Position numbers and translations under genes: made by a program. Below the pieces are notes generated by a model. That model was not told where the DNA came from and did no database searches. It saw only the letters and a program-made list of their open reading frames with translations. From Tritrichomonas musculus (Eukaryota > Parabasalia > Tritrichomonadida > Tritrichomonadidae), in the NCBI GenBank assembly GCA_039105265.1, contig JAPFFF010000031.1:1488001-1552000 (forward strand): a DNA stretch of 64,000 bases, given 5' to 3'. Positions 29,801 to 40,355 of the stretch are shown here, one piece after another; position 1 is the stretch's first letter, and every line of letters starts with the position of its first letter.

Positions 29801-32800
29801 TTCCAAACACCACAAATAGTTCTTCCGCATGACATTGCAATGAAACTTTCATTTGTAATGAAACAGATGTCAATTTCAAATGAATTCAAAATGAGTAATT
29901 TGAAAGCTGACGTTAAAATTATAAATTCTAAAGTTGAAGGATCCGTTGGCATGGACTCAGTTGATTCTTCCTTTGTTAAGTTTAAATCGAAAGATATCGT
30001 TAAATTGAATGCAGATATCAATGAAAAAACAATCGATTTGAAAATCAATTTGAAAGAAATCACTATTTTTGTCATACCTTTAATTGACGTTCTTTCAATG
30101 TTTCCTTTGGATCTACCTAAAACTGATCCTCCTAATATTAATATGAATATTAAAGCAAAGCCAATTGGTTGCAATTTATGTTTCGGCGAAGATATTTTAA
30201 ATATCATGATTAATTCGCCCTTGAAACTAGTTGTTAACACTCTCAAAAGGAAAATACCTTATGTTAACATGCAAATGAATGACTTTTTAATTCTTTTGAA
30301 TAATGCTGAAATGGTTAGTGTGAAATCGTTAGATTTCATCTTTGATAAAAATATTGACATTGAAATTCCATCCATAAATGTCATTGTTTCAATGGTTAAA
30401 ATGTATAAATTATTCAAGATGATATCAATCATTTTATCCATTCCTTTTGTAAATACTCCACAAAAGACAGTTGCAATTAATAATGTTCCAATCGAACAAA
30501 TAAAATGTAGAGTTCCTTTAATATCACTTTTAATGCAACAAACTAAATCTAAAAGAAACATTTCTTTAGATTTTGAAAATACTGAATTTTATTTGAAGAA
30601 TTCACAAGAAAAAGCTGAACTCTTTGGTGAAACACACGCTAAATTTACTGCTTCTGATGGCTTCTTGTCATTTGAATTAACGCCACATTTCAAAATTACT
30701 TGTAGTGGTGAAATATCAGATACTAAAAAAGCTTGTGCACTTGAAATTAAAGATCCAATTAAATTTGAATTCACTGCTTTTACAATCAATCAAATATTAA
30801 AGAATTTGACTGCAACTGAAGATGATGCAGAAAATCAATATTCAATCAGTAATGAAACAGGTGCTGAGATTTCAATTATTATTAATAAAGATGAATATAA
30901 ATTGAAATCAACAGAAAATCTGCCAAATATCACTAATTTCGCTGAATCTGATATTAAAGTTAAAATTGGTGATATTACAAATCCATTCCAACTTTATTCA
31001 TCATATTCTAAGATATCAACACCTCTTTACTTTGATAAGAATTTCATCCTTGTTTGGATGGACACCAAGAAGCTTCAACTTCGTCTTTTATCACCAATTG
31101 CATTCAAGAATAAATCAAATATTGATTTAGAAGTGCAAGTTAATAATACTTGTTTCACATTAAAAGACGGCGATATTTATTATCTGGATTACACAATGCA
31201 ATATGTTGATTCAATGCTGGTGAAATATAACGGAGATCATCAACAAGTTCATTTAGCTGATTCCTCAGTTATTAGGCTAAATGATAAATTCATTGTTGTT
31301 TCAATGAAGAGAAAAGTTGAGACACTTCGAACAACAATTTCTTTCAATGCTCCTTATTACTTCAGGAATGAATTGGTTTCAAACATTGTGATTTCAATTC
31401 AAGGAGAAAAGAAAGATAAAACGCATCAAGTTCATATTAAACCATATCAAGTTGTTCCAATTCCATTTTTCTTGCCAGCATTGCAAATCATTTCATTTGA
31501 TATCATGGAGAATAAAAATATCAAGACAACTCATGTTGATTTGAATCTTGAAGATATCAAAGATAAAAGATACTTTGTAACAGCCAAAGACAAGAAAGGA
31601 AAAGAATTTATTCTTCAATTTTCATTGAATAATATTAAAATGAATATTATTTCAATTTCGCCTTTCTTGATCTATTATAATTCATTGGCTATTCCATTGG
31701 TCTTCGGTTTATCACCTGAAGAGAAGATTCCTCATAGGAAGACTTTGAATTTTGAAGGAGATTTATCAGAAATCTTTCCATATTCAAATTCACAAAATAT
31801 TTGGAGAATTAACAATCCAGTCATGGTTTCTCCAAAGATAGAAGATGCCAAAGACCTTCAAATTTATATTGCTTCAAGGTATTCTAAACATTGGTCACCT
31901 GATTCGATATCAATATCTAACTTTGATTCGAGTTCTGATTTGAAAATTCCTTTAACTCATGGAACTGTTTCATTAGCTCGTTATCATGCATTAAGCAATT
32001 CTAACTTGCAACCAAATACATTCATCTTCTTCATATCTCCCAAATATGTGTTTAATAATCAAACAAATGAAACTTTTGCATTGGATCTCTTTAAAGGTGA
32101 TCCAATTGAAATCCTTCCTAATTCAACAATTCCTGTCACTCTTATTCGTAAATCTCTTCAGTTTTCTGTTGCTGTTGTACCAAAGACAAAGAAGCATCAC
32201 AAGAAGCATGGTTTGGTATATTCAAACAGGCTCGATATTGAAAAAATTAATTCACAATTCACGTCTGTTTCGAATGTTGAATCACCAATTCTTTTCCAAA
32301 CTTCTGTTGAGAAAGACGTTAAGTTTATTACAATAATGTTGAATCGATCATTGCCGTACATGTTTGTTAACAAGACTGATTTGAAAGTCATCTTTATTCA
32401 GAAAGATACAGGTGATTCAGCACACACAGTTATGCCAAATGAATCATTACCATTCTATCTTTATGATGAAAATATGCCAACCATCATTTTCTGTGAAATC
32501 AGGAATGAAATCAAGTTTGAATTGGATGTAAACAAGCCTTCATTCCCTGTTGAAATCAACTGTAAACAAGAAGATAAAGAGTTGAATTTGTATTATTATG
32601 TTGATCTTTCAGCGATTGAAGGATCAGTCATTACATTAGTCAATGTTACTGATGATGAAATAAACATTCCAGTTGCTTCAGGCTTGAATTCAAAAGAAAG
32701 TCATTTGGGACTGACTTCACTAAATGATGAATCATCAATTAGCGTCAGTCTTGCAGATCTTTCACGAATGAAGAATGATGCAATTAATTTTTCATGTGAT

Positions 32801-34357
32801 ATTAGTCAAATATCATTAATGATAATTACTGGCAAATATCAAGAATTATGCAATATTACATTAAAAGACATCCTAATTAATTCAACAATCAGTGGCTTTG
32901 AAACAAAGACACAAGCTGCAATTGGATTAATCAAAGTTGATGATCAGAATAAATATGCTGTTTATCCATCAGTCTTCCAAATCCTACCAAGTTCAACTCG
33001 TCCAGCATTTCTGTTCACTGTTAGTTCATTTGGAAACCGTAAATATGGAAAGATAGAATTTGAAGTTAGACCAATCAACATTCAAGTAGATTTGTCATTC
33101 ATTTCTGATTTAATTGGCGACATTTTCTATTTTGAAAACAACAACATATCGAAGAATAGTGACGACGATGATGACAATGAAGATGATCAATCTGATTCCA
33201 ATGAAGATAATAATTCAGATAATGTTGAATCCGTTGGTAGGAAACATTTCCAATTCAAGATGAGTGAGCTTCCATTGACTGAAATCATGCATAATATAAT
33301 GCCAAAACAAACCAAGTATCACATCAATAACATTCTTATTCATCCATTCATCATTCATATTACATTCCACACGACAACAACAAGATCTTATCATCCATTA
33401 CAGAACAAATATGAAATCAATCGTCTCGTTAATTTCATTCCTTCATTCAATAATGTCGTGATTTCAATCGACGATGAACATAGTTTCCGAAATCTTTCAG
33501 GAACAACCGATGAAATTGTTTTCATGATTTCGCATGAAGTCAAAACTATGATTCTTAATCAATTGTCATTAAAGAGCAACATTCTTGGAACAAAACGAAT
33601 GATTGTTAAAGCATTCAAAAGTTTGTTCAAACCAGAAACAGCAAGTAATGCAACAAAAGGAATTATTAATAAGACAACTTTGGTTCTTTCTGTTGCTGAA
33701 TCAACACTTTGTTACTTCTCTTCAATGCTTGATATTTACACAGGTGCTCCACCAAACATTCGAACAGATGTGACTTCTTATGAAGCTTTACATTGGGGCG
33801 TCAAATCACTCACTTCTTCATTCAGCGAAGGTGCCAAAGAATTAATTTCCGAGCCTCGTGAAAGAGGAAATGTTAACGGAAGAACCGATTATTGTGGCTA
33901 TTTGGTTGGTACTGGTGTTGGAATTAGCAAGTGCGCTGCTCATATCGCTTCTGGAATGTGTAGTTTCGGCGCTTCTTTGTTCTCTGGTACGAGAAGATTG
34001 TTCTTCACTGAAAAAATAGTGTTCATTGACAAGAGAGAATGCGAACCTATACTCGGAATGCACTGTGATGAAAAGGATCATATATTGTGGTACACTGGAT
34101 CTATCGCTACTTGCTTGATTGAGGTTTATACTCACTCAATTTACATTTCAAATGGCGACATCTTCATTCAGAATTTCGCAAAAGCTGAAATTGATAAAAA
34201 TAAGGTCATCATTTATGACGTTAATCAAAATAAATATAAAACTAAATTCGATAACGACAATCAGGCAATTGCATTCTATAGTATTGTGGAATCACAGTTA
34301 CTTAGAAGAAAACTTCTTGATATTCCAGCACCAGAAACAATGGATGATAATCTTTAA
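26843..34357 (+). CDS. VPS13: VPS13-like bridge lipid-transfer protein
   Basis: The predicted 2,504-residue protein starts with a chorein domain: residues 1-110 with SNSIGGSLVHKNLKIAELEV and a following IKKGFIKNVDIQAP, the classic VPS13 N-terminus. An acidic low-complexity linker follows (about 170-235). A very long chain of beta-rich repeats makes up the hydrophobic groove that moves phospholipids between membranes at contact sites. A second acidic stretch sits near residues 2105-2125. The C-terminal region keeps the VPS13-type segment with SEGAKELISEPRERGNVNG (near 2335), GTGVGISKCAAHIASG and a terminal PH-like domain. The length is shorter than human VPS13 proteins but close to many protist homologues. 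It is intact and intronless. Confidence 0.9.
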   Translation: MQNIISAFINGALSAYMTEVKSNSIGGSLVHKNLKIAELEVFPDALLQHGLPILIKKGFIKNVDIQAPDKITTEPIIITIESVTILGSIYSRHPTPSEMINMKIRLLKAYKYFRKRYKLLLGFLQKDSFISLFRSIMSNVIVEVKQIHIRIEYSSKISLDLSDPDSPTISTKPPPSPPPNQKYTNIVYYQPPEEDEDDKKAKTKHSILKKGKGNSDDDYSTEEDSGSSADDDVVSPNRFSMYEDLYLGKENPEEKVTAIGVTMKKLILHNPADYEVTQNTHIVKEVVFTDLAVYFDVGQTPVNSKSKEQCLSQMDNLFNSTDHNWMLPPFSFSSLVKFEKDNPALLIEPIMKEILVNIREEYIPLMLEFVKAFDTFRKVISVAHIPKSSPEYPQYFWHYIHNCALTKISNASYDFTTSLNLLVKRAIFIRNYKKKNDRSLAIIKEMEETLDYSTIVAFRAAYRLSHKKKKPKGKSKITSRTTQKIINTMKVDPVYMITAMIDMLSINMKGELVRIALSRNPGKKHIVVKVKKPHMVFEKDLKSYQLHATISYVCVLYKNGKEKSVVFKSVDNTQSEMKVDMMVPFHSYSNWSAALNVSKNNYTVNMLSLFKIATDLSRLKFVESSMNTESIIAFLKRRKFELNVDIHSSVIKIVGSKSNRAIQYAFDELSFATDTKTLERTLKLSNSWISFVTNSETKVSSDFSIFGKMVGKKVDITIPLFSCTIPFKYIVVIQDFVNIFLQYQDLFRIEAFPKIDIDFKLDMKGFDINLNLPKMKKKKSLQIRKIKLKFRKSVFNFKLSSIKMSRLFKLRDLKARFDKKSLDVKLKFISAKIIDLIELIPKDALQQIQNQNTLPPPTTPEKDDQSDSSDTETKSSEISEMKSDKSIELPKLKIGFLVSQCKIDLRIAEDECVKFRISEIKASMRKNKIAASALLDKIKIGSEIIAKQIQYESEVTFDQIIEIFVKTDNCNLDIDKDVIRLLLGLKFQTPQIVLPHDIAMKLSFVMKQMSISNEFKMSNLKADVKIINSKVEGSVGMDSVDSSFVKFKSKDIVKLNADINEKTIDLKINLKEITIFVIPLIDVLSMFPLDLPKTDPPNINMNIKAKPIGCNLCFGEDILNIMINSPLKLVVNTLKRKIPYVNMQMNDFLILLNNAEMVSVKSLDFIFDKNIDIEIPSINVIVSMVKMYKLFKMISIILSIPFVNTPQKTVAINNVPIEQIKCRVPLISLLMQQTKSKRNISLDFENTEFYLKNSQEKAELFGETHAKFTASDGFLSFELTPHFKITCSGEISDTKKACALEIKDPIKFEFTAFTINQILKNLTATEDDAENQYSISNETGAEISIIINKDEYKLKSTENLPNITNFAESDIKVKIGDITNPFQLYSSYSKISTPLYFDKNFILVWMDTKKLQLRLLSPIAFKNKSNIDLEVQVNNTCFTLKDGDIYYLDYTMQYVDSMLVKYNGDHQQVHLADSSVIRLNDKFIVVSMKRKVETLRTTISFNAPYYFRNELVSNIVISIQGEKKDKTHQVHIKPYQVVPIPFFLPALQIISFDIMENKNIKTTHVDLNLEDIKDKRYFVTAKDKKGKEFILQFSLNNIKMNIISISPFLIYYNSLAIPLVFGLSPEEKIPHRKTLNFEGDLSEIFPYSNSQNIWRINNPVMVSPKIEDAKDLQIYIASRYSKHWSPDSISISNFDSSSDLKIPLTHGTVSLARYHALSNSNLQPNTFIFFISPKYVFNNQTNETFALDLFKGDPIEILPNSTIPVTLIRKSLQFSVAVVPKTKKHHKKHGLVYSNRLDIEKINSQFTSVSNVESPILFQTSVEKDVKFITIMLNRSLPYMFVNKTDLKVIFIQKDTGDSAHTVMPNESLPFYLYDENMPTIIFCEIRNEIKFELDVNKPSFPVEINCKQEDKELNLYYYVDLSAIEGSVITLVNVTDDEINIPVASGLNSKESHLGLTSLNDESSISVSLADLSRMKNDAINFSCDISQISLMIITGKYQELCNITLKDILINSTISGFETKTQAAIGLIKVDDQNKYAVYPSVFQILPSSTRPAFLFTVSSFGNRKYGKIEFEVRPINIQVDLSFISDLIGDIFYFENNNISKNSDDDDDNEDDQSDSNEDNNSDNVESVGRKHFQFKMSELPLTEIMHNIMPKQTKYHINNILIHPFIIHITFHTTTTRSYHPLQNKYEINRLVNFIPSFNNVVISIDDEHSFRNLSGTTDEIVFMISHEVKTMILNQLSLKSNILGTKRMIVKAFKSLFKPETASNATKGIINKTTLVLSVAESTLCYFSSMLDIYTGAPPNIRTDVTSYEALHWGVKSLTSSFSEGAKELISEPRERGNVNGRTDYCGYLVGTGVGISKCAAHIASGMCSFGASLFSGTRRLFFTEKIVFIDKRECEPILGMHCDEKDHILWYTGSIATCLIEVYTHSIYISNGDIFIQNFAKAEIDKNKVIIYDVNQNKYKTKFDNDNQAIAFYSIVESQLLRRKLLDIPAPETMDDNL

Positions 34358-34637
34358 AATAATATTTTATTTATTTTGAATAAAAAAATATATAAAAAAA
34401 GAAAAATTATTTATTTTTTATGTATAACATATAGAGAAATTTTAAAAGTTGATTGTATAATACTAAATCAACTTTTTGAAAGAAAACGATCAAAAAATAT
34501 TTAATTTCATATATCAATTATAATTGCTTGTCTTTTGACATAAATGTTTATATGATTAGATAAAGAGAATAATTTTTTTCTGTTAATGATTATTATTTAA
34601 AAAAGATATCGAAAATTTACAAAAAAAAATATAATGT

Positions 34638-35891
34638 TTATTTATTATTATCAGATGTGCGACCTTCAAGGCCTTCTTGGTCAAATATGAACAAAGATCC
34701 CATTGCTACGTCGATGGAATGGCCAATAGCTATTGGTTCCATATTCTGAATATTATCTCTAACAGTGTGATAGTAGCTCGCTGGAGTTGGGTCCATTGCA
34801 GCGAATGTTCCAGCTGGGAATCCTGCCTGTGTCATTGCAGCCGCATCTGATGCTCCGCAGAAAATTGTTGCATATGGAAGATCAAGACCTCCGAGCTCGC
34901 CAGCCCTTTTCATGATTGAGCAAACTCTGGGGTCATTTGTTACTGTACCTGTCATATCTTTATGATAAATTGCCATTGATTCTAAATCTCTCATAGTATC
35001 GAAACAGAAGAATGCGACTTCTTTTCCTTCAGCAACTTCATTTGCGTAGGGATGAGCTGCTGCATAACGCTTGGCTCCTCTCAATCCAGCTTCTTCATCT
35101 CCAGTTAGAAGAATTCGTACTTCTGTATGTTCAAATGTAATATTATTATCAGCTAAATATTTGGCAACTGACATTGCTGTTAAACAGCCTGAAAGATTAT
35201 CATTGGCACCTTCTACAACAACATTGAAATTGGTCATGTAAGCGATTCCAACATAAGCTGGTAAAAAGAACATTTCAAGAATTGCAATCCAGTTTTGATG
35301 TTCCTTGAAAAATACAATTTGAAGAATCTCGAAAATTAACATTCCACCTACAGCGTAGATGATGGCAAATGCGAGTAAATGACCACCACCTAAATAATTA
35401 AATTGCCATTGCCACATTGAATCTGTATGTCCGTTAAAAATTGCAACTCGACGAACTTCACCTGTTGCGTTTCTGATGCCAAGAAGGTTTGATGACGGAG
35501 CAGATGGGAATAGAAAATCGCAAAATTCTTTGTAAAATAAAAATTCGCCTAGGAAAAGAGAAACGCTTAATGTGCATAAAAGAAATGACGTTTTACGAAA
35601 TTTAAAATTATAGAAAAAAACTGAAGGAATCATAAGAAAACTACATATTGGAATAAATCCCATAAAAGCTTTGGGGTGAAATGTGTATGGTTCTTGCGTA
35701 ACATAGTCAACGTAATGTTTTAAGTCTGACATAAGGAATTTTTGAGCGAGTTGTTGTTCGTTACTGGCGGGATGTCGTCCCCCAATTGTTGAAACAATAT
35801 ACATGATGGTTTGAACGGCGTATGTGACGTAAGTAGCCTTCTGTGCATAGTATTGTTGAAATTCTGTCCGATAATCTGCAAGAGGAGCCAT
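34638..35891 (-). CDS. Membrane-bound M28 metallopeptidase
   Basis: The predicted 417-residue zinc exopeptidase has recognisable M28 ligands: H155 and D157 in FNGHTDS, D231 in GANDNLSG, E266-E267 in LLTGDEEAGLRGAKRY, and H375 in SYYHTVRD. Four hydrophobic segments are visible (about 76-96, 100-122, 169-197 and 200-222). Two of these lie between the first zinc pair and D231, so a membrane hairpin is inserted into the catalytic domain. It lacks an obvious cleavable signal peptide. It could trim peptides at an internal membrane or the cell surface. All expected ligands are present, so it is probably active. It is convergent with the VPS13-like gene, 280 bp apart. Confidence 0.88.
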   Translation of the reverse strand: MAPLADYRTEFQQYYAQKATYVTYAVQTIMYIVSTIGGRHPASNEQQLAQKFLMSDLKHYVDYVTQEPYTFHPKAFMGFIPICSFLMIPSVFFYNFKFRKTSFLLCTLSVSLFLGEFLFYKEFCDFLFPSAPSSNLLGIRNATGEVRRVAIFNGHTDSMWQWQFNYLGGGHLLAFAIIYAVGGMLIFEILQIVFFKEHQNWIAILEMFFLPAYVGIAYMTNFNVVVEGANDNLSGCLTAMSVAKYLADNNITFEHTEVRILLTGDEEAGLRGAKRYAAAHPYANEVAEGKEVAFFCFDTMRDLESMAIYHKDMTGTVTNDPRVCSIMKRAGELGGLDLPYATIFCGASDAAAMTQAGFPAGTFAAMDPTPASYYHTVRDNIQNMEPIAIGHSIDVAMGSLFIFDQEGLEGRTSDNNK

Positions 35892-36862
35892 AATTTTTTC
35901 AAAAATTTTATTTAAATTGCAGTTAAAAATTGAATATCCATAAACTTTTTAAATAGATAATATTTTTTCAATGAACATAATATATTGAAAAATTAAAAAA
36001 ACTCATTGAATAAATTAAATATATTTTAAAAAATATTTTCTTATCTTTCAATTTTTTCACCTTTTAAAATGTCAAAATAGAATAATAAGTAAATAAACTT
36101 TTCTCCTTATTGGTAATATAACATTTTATTTATTATGATAATATAATCTAATTGTTTTATTAAATCTTAGTATAAAGAGAAAAATCTGGAAATTTTACAA
36201 AACTAATTCTGATGAAAATTTTAACCAATAATTTGTATGAAATGTATACTTGAAATTAAGCATAAAAGTTCTATCAATATAACTGTATACAGTTATAAGG
36301 TTTCAAATTTAAAATATCTGATTTCCGGAAAAAATACATCTCATATTTTATATCTTTGTATCATCATATTTTAATGATAAATCTGGTGTTATTTTTAAAT
36401 GAAAATATATTTCTGATTTTTATATATAGATTTTTAGTAAATTACATAAAATATTTTTAGTTTAAATTTTTATGAGATTTATTTAAAAAGCTTGTATCGT
36501 ACTTGTTTTTGAAAGCTCTTAACCATTCATAAATTGTGATAATTTGAGATAGCAAGTCAACTGATCGTAAAAAGTGGCCAAATAGTTTTCCATTTCTTTT
36601 TATTTTATATTTGATTTTGATTAATTAACATGTTTTATCAATTATAAACTTATAATTTATTAAACCAAATATTTCAAACAATAACTTTAATTGTACGTTT
36701 AGATAAGAATTTCAATTGGTTTTATCAAATGATCAAATTTTCTATTAGCAATTTGTATACATTTCTGAAATATCGCTATTTTGAAAAGATATTTGAGAGA
36801 ATAAAATTTAGGAAAAGCATTCAATAAGTTTATTAGAAAAAAATTCATTTTTTAATGAACCA
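35892..36862. other. AT-rich spacer, divergent promoters
   Basis: No gene is seen. It separates the divergent M28 and metacaspase-like genes. A short palindrome, AACTGTATACAGTT, lies at about 36281-36294. The probable initiator of the right-hand gene is listed separately. Confidence 0.4.
36845..36850 (+). promoter_or_regulatory. Initiator-like element (TCATTT)
   Basis: The sequence TCATTT matches the trichomonad initiator pattern TCA-Py-(T/A)-(T/A). Its A would place the transcript start at 36847, 16 nt upstream of the start codon at 36863, inside the 5-20 nt range known for Trichomonas 5' leaders. Matches this short also occur by chance in AT-rich DNA. Confidence 0.45.
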
Positions 36863-37768
36863 ATGAATACTGTTCATGTGGTAAATAATGAAAGCATGCT
36901 ATATGATTCGATTGTTTACGACATACCTAATGAAAACCAGCAGCAGCCTCGAGAGCATCGAATTATTAAAAGCCCAAAATTGAAAAAAATACCAGAAACC
37001 AAATTCCAGCCTATCAATAAAGTAACAAATCCAAAGAAACTCCTCAATTCATTCAGAAAAGTTGGGAAATGCCTCAATAAAGTAAATCAAAATGACTTAT
37101 TGAACAAACAACACGACAAAGTTTGCCTTATTTTGATCAATCAAAATGAGCGTGATAAGCCAAGTAGCCAAGTTGGAGAATTAAATGATGCTTACTTATT
37201 TAGCCTTTATCATAATCGTCTTGGCTTCAAAGTCTTTTATCTTTATAATAGCGCAAAAGAAAGTTACATGAACTTTTTACAGTTATTTATATTAAGCACC
37301 AATGAAAATTTGACCATTTTTTATTCAGGAAATAATGTGATCGACTTTAGAAACATTACCTTCGAGAACAAGAACATTGAAAGCAATAATTCAAATATCA
37401 AAAATTGTAAAATAACTTTTATTTCAGATTGCAAATTAGATAATTCTATTTTTGATATTCAATTTAATGGAAATGCGATTTCTTACCAAATAATGTCTTT
37501 TACAATCAACAAAATAATGCATGGTCTGTTCATTTATTACTATTGCAAAACAATCTTCACTGATCCAAGTATTACCTTACAAAGATTATTAGATAAATTA
37601 AAAGTTTCTCTTACACGCTTTAAAGAAACTTTTGCATTTAAAGCTTCAGATCATTTAAATCAAAACGAACCCATATATATAAATTGTTATCGCAAAACTC
37701 GTGAAATATTTGGTGAATTAGTTGATGATTCATTTGAAGAAGAAGAAGAATCATTTGAAGAGTTATGA
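36863..37768 (+). CDS. Metacaspase-like protein lacking catalytic residues
   Basis: The predicted 301-residue protein has a basic N-terminal 85 residues. It then has a caspase-fold pattern: VCLILINQNE (first strand), GELNDAYLFSLYHNRLGFKV (the usual N-D-A helix and second strand), NLTIFYSGNN (where active metacaspases have YSGHG) and ITFISDCKLDN (where they have DSCHSG). Both catalytic positions therefore look substituted, so it is probably a pseudoenzyme or regulatory relative of clan CD peptidases. The tail is acidic (EEEEESFEEL). The fold call rests on the strand pattern alone and is moderately sure. Confidence 0.6.
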   Translation: MNTVHVVNNESMLYDSIVYDIPNENQQQPREHRIIKSPKLKKIPETKFQPINKVTNPKKLLNSFRKVGKCLNKVNQNDLLNKQHDKVCLILINQNERDKPSSQVGELNDAYLFSLYHNRLGFKVFYLYNSAKESYMNFLQLFILSTNENLTIFYSGNNVIDFRNITFENKNIESNNSNIKNCKITFISDCKLDNSIFDIQFNGNAISYQIMSFTINKIMHGLFIYYYCKTIFTDPSITLQRLLDKLKVSLTRFKETFAFKASDHLNQNEPIYINCYRKTREIFGELVDDSFEEEEESFEEL

Positions 37769-38193
37769 CGTTTAATATCTCTGAGTTTGTATTCAAAAAT
37801 TAAATTTTTCATGAATACATATGAAGGTAATATTATTCAATTTTTTTTATATTTTTTTATGGCAAAACAGTCTATTTATATTATAATAAAACATTCTTTT
37901 ATGCATTTCTTTTTTAATTTTTATTTAATTAAAGTGAAAATATTAATGAATAAAATCATCAATTATTTCATATTATTTTAATGGTATAGTTTTCTAAAAT
38001 AAAATCATAATTTTATCATAATGTAATCATTTATTTTTAAAAACAGCATTGACAGTAATAATTAAACAATAAGGATTAATTTCATTAAAGAAATCAATAT
38101 TTAATGGCTGGTCATAATATTTGTCACTGTACAATAAAGATGATTTTCCAAAAATAATTGTTAATTTCATTATATTTTTGTAGATAAATATAA
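37769..38193. other. AT-rich spacer
   Basis: No supported gene is seen. A 64-codon frame at 37787-37981 is hydrophobic only because of poly-T composition and has no family resemblance. Confidence 0.35.
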
Positions 38194-40170
38194 TTTTTAA
38201 AAAATTTCAAGAAAATTTTAATAAGTCGGAATCATATATCTTTTATCAGATGCGATAAAAAAAGCGAACCTTTATTAAACAGTGAAAATTATGATATTAA
38301 ATTCCTTTTCTTACTATCTGGATCAATTAATTATAGTATTTTCAATTTCATTCGAAAAAGTTTCACTATACCAACCAACAATGGATCAAGCAATTTTAAT
38401 ATTCAGCTTATTAAAGACACAAGCTCAGTTATAAAGCAATTTCTTGATGAAAATCCACAAAGTTTGCAATATCATCTTGATATCATTGACGAAGATAATA
38501 TTCTTGGAAAGTTTGAACAAATGTATCAAGGAGAATTTGTTATTTTCGATGATGATTAACTTCCAATTTGCCACAAAATTACAAAAATGTTAAATATTAG
38601 TAAATGCCCAAATTTTATGAAACCAGAAAGTATGAAAAGCCCAGAGACTCTTTATAATAATTATATCCAAGATAATTGTCTTGGTGTTGAAATTGATTCT
38701 TTATCATTTGATCAATATCTTCAATGTAATGCACCACGATCATTTACTATTACAACCAAAAAGAAAGAATACAAATGTAATATCTTTGGTGTTTATTCAT
38801 CCACTGTAATAAATCGAATTTTAACAGAAGATCCGACAACAAATATGTACGTTTATAAATACGATGATGAATTCAATGAATTTCAATTAATTTGTGATCT
38901 ATTCAATTTCAAGCAAGTCACACTTACAAAGAACAGCATGAATTCAATCAAAGAAATAGCTGAAGATTTGCAAATTGAAGTAATAATGGATGATATTAAC
39001 AATTACATAAATTCTATTGAAAAAGTTTCACAGTCAATTGATGAGTATCAGACAATTATCGACTCAATTGAAGATACATTTGAATCATTATATAATATTA
39101 AAGAAAAAACGGTTGAAACCGTCAAAAATGAAACAATTGAATCAATATGGCCAAACACGGAAGACAACGTGAAAGAATTGGCCGCTTTTATCCTTCAAGT
39201 TGTCAAAACCGACATGTCACTTCACTCCTATTTAATAGAATTGATGGAACAACTTGATAAGGAAGCTGATGAAACAAATAAATTGAGTATTTTGGTGCCA
39301 TTTATAAAGAAAATTTTATTGAATTCAGCATTTGAAAATTCTAAACAAATTTCAATGACCAGTTTTTCATTCATTTTCAAGTTATACAAGAAGACAACAG
39401 CAACTACACGAAACAAACAAAAGAAACTTTCATGAAGATTGTTTCGTCACTTGTCAGCTCGTCTGACTTCTCTGCATCATCGGACACTCTCAGAAAGGAG
39501 AAAATGATTTACTTGTTTTTGAAGCGTGCTCGTCTTGCTGACTACTTCTTACTGAACAACGAGAACATTTCAAAGTTCTCGAGTTTACTCGATTGGGATG
39601 AAATTCTCTCAGTTTCCAATCTTTCTGACTATTTTTCAGTCAAATTAGATTGCTTGATGAACCAGAATAGAAGCGAATTCGAGTTCAAACCATTCGTGTT
39701 CAGCAGCATGCCGAAGGAGTTCCTTCAATTTGCTCTGAAGCCATACAACTTCAAATTTGAAGCAGCCAAGCAAGTTGTCCTCTTCAATTTCATCGATTAC
39801 AACTACCTGATCAGCCACAACGACGACTTCAATGATGCTGCTGTTGATGATGATGAGGAGCTGGAGAAGAACCAGAAAAACATCGTCATGCCTCAACTCA
39901 AAATGAATTATATCAGCACGATCCTCACTACAAGATACTCAAGATGCTGATATAATTCATGTGTTCTTGTCAATAGGACAGCTTTCCTCAAAATTTTTCG
40001 TCGTGAACGAGCAAGCAATTGGAAACTTGAAGCCATTCTTCCTTGACAGATTCGGATGTGAAGATATTGACTACAAAAGAGGTTCACCGCTTTTCTTTAA
40101 TGAAGAACGATATGAAAGAGTGATAGATGAGATACTGTCAGGAGATTTTTCATTTTATTTCCGCTCATAA
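38194..40170 (+). pseudogene. Broken BTB-like protein gene
   Basis: Three successive open stretches appear to be one decayed host gene. The first (38194-38559) has no start codon and ends at a TAA. It reads like a BTB-type domain (NSENYDIKFLFLLSG, then EDNILGKFEQMYQGEF). The second (38587-39435, same frame, 282 residues) contains another BTB-like segment (RSFTITTKKKEYKCN, then DEFNEFQLICDLFNF) and a helical part. The third part shifts frame twice, near 39430 and 39920, and ends with ADIIHVFLSIGQLSSKFF and a C-terminal stretch stopping at 40170. The 39.4-40.2 kb part is richer in G+C than its neighbours. It could be functional if any break is a sequencing error. Confidence 0.6.
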
Positions 40171-40355
40171 AAAACCATGACAAAATTTTTTTATTTTTTA
40201 TTAGTTCCAGCGATTATATTAATAAAAATTTATATTTCAATGAAGTTTTTGATATAAAAATACCTATTTCAATAAAAGTTTTGAAGATATTTAATTGAAA
40301 TAAACACTTTATAAATTGAGAGAACGTGATTGACATTTCAGAGCCAAAAATATAA

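Noticed and set aside
37787-37981. 64-codon hydrophobic membrane protein
   Set aside because: Its hydrophobicity follows from T-rich DNA. There is no family resemblance.
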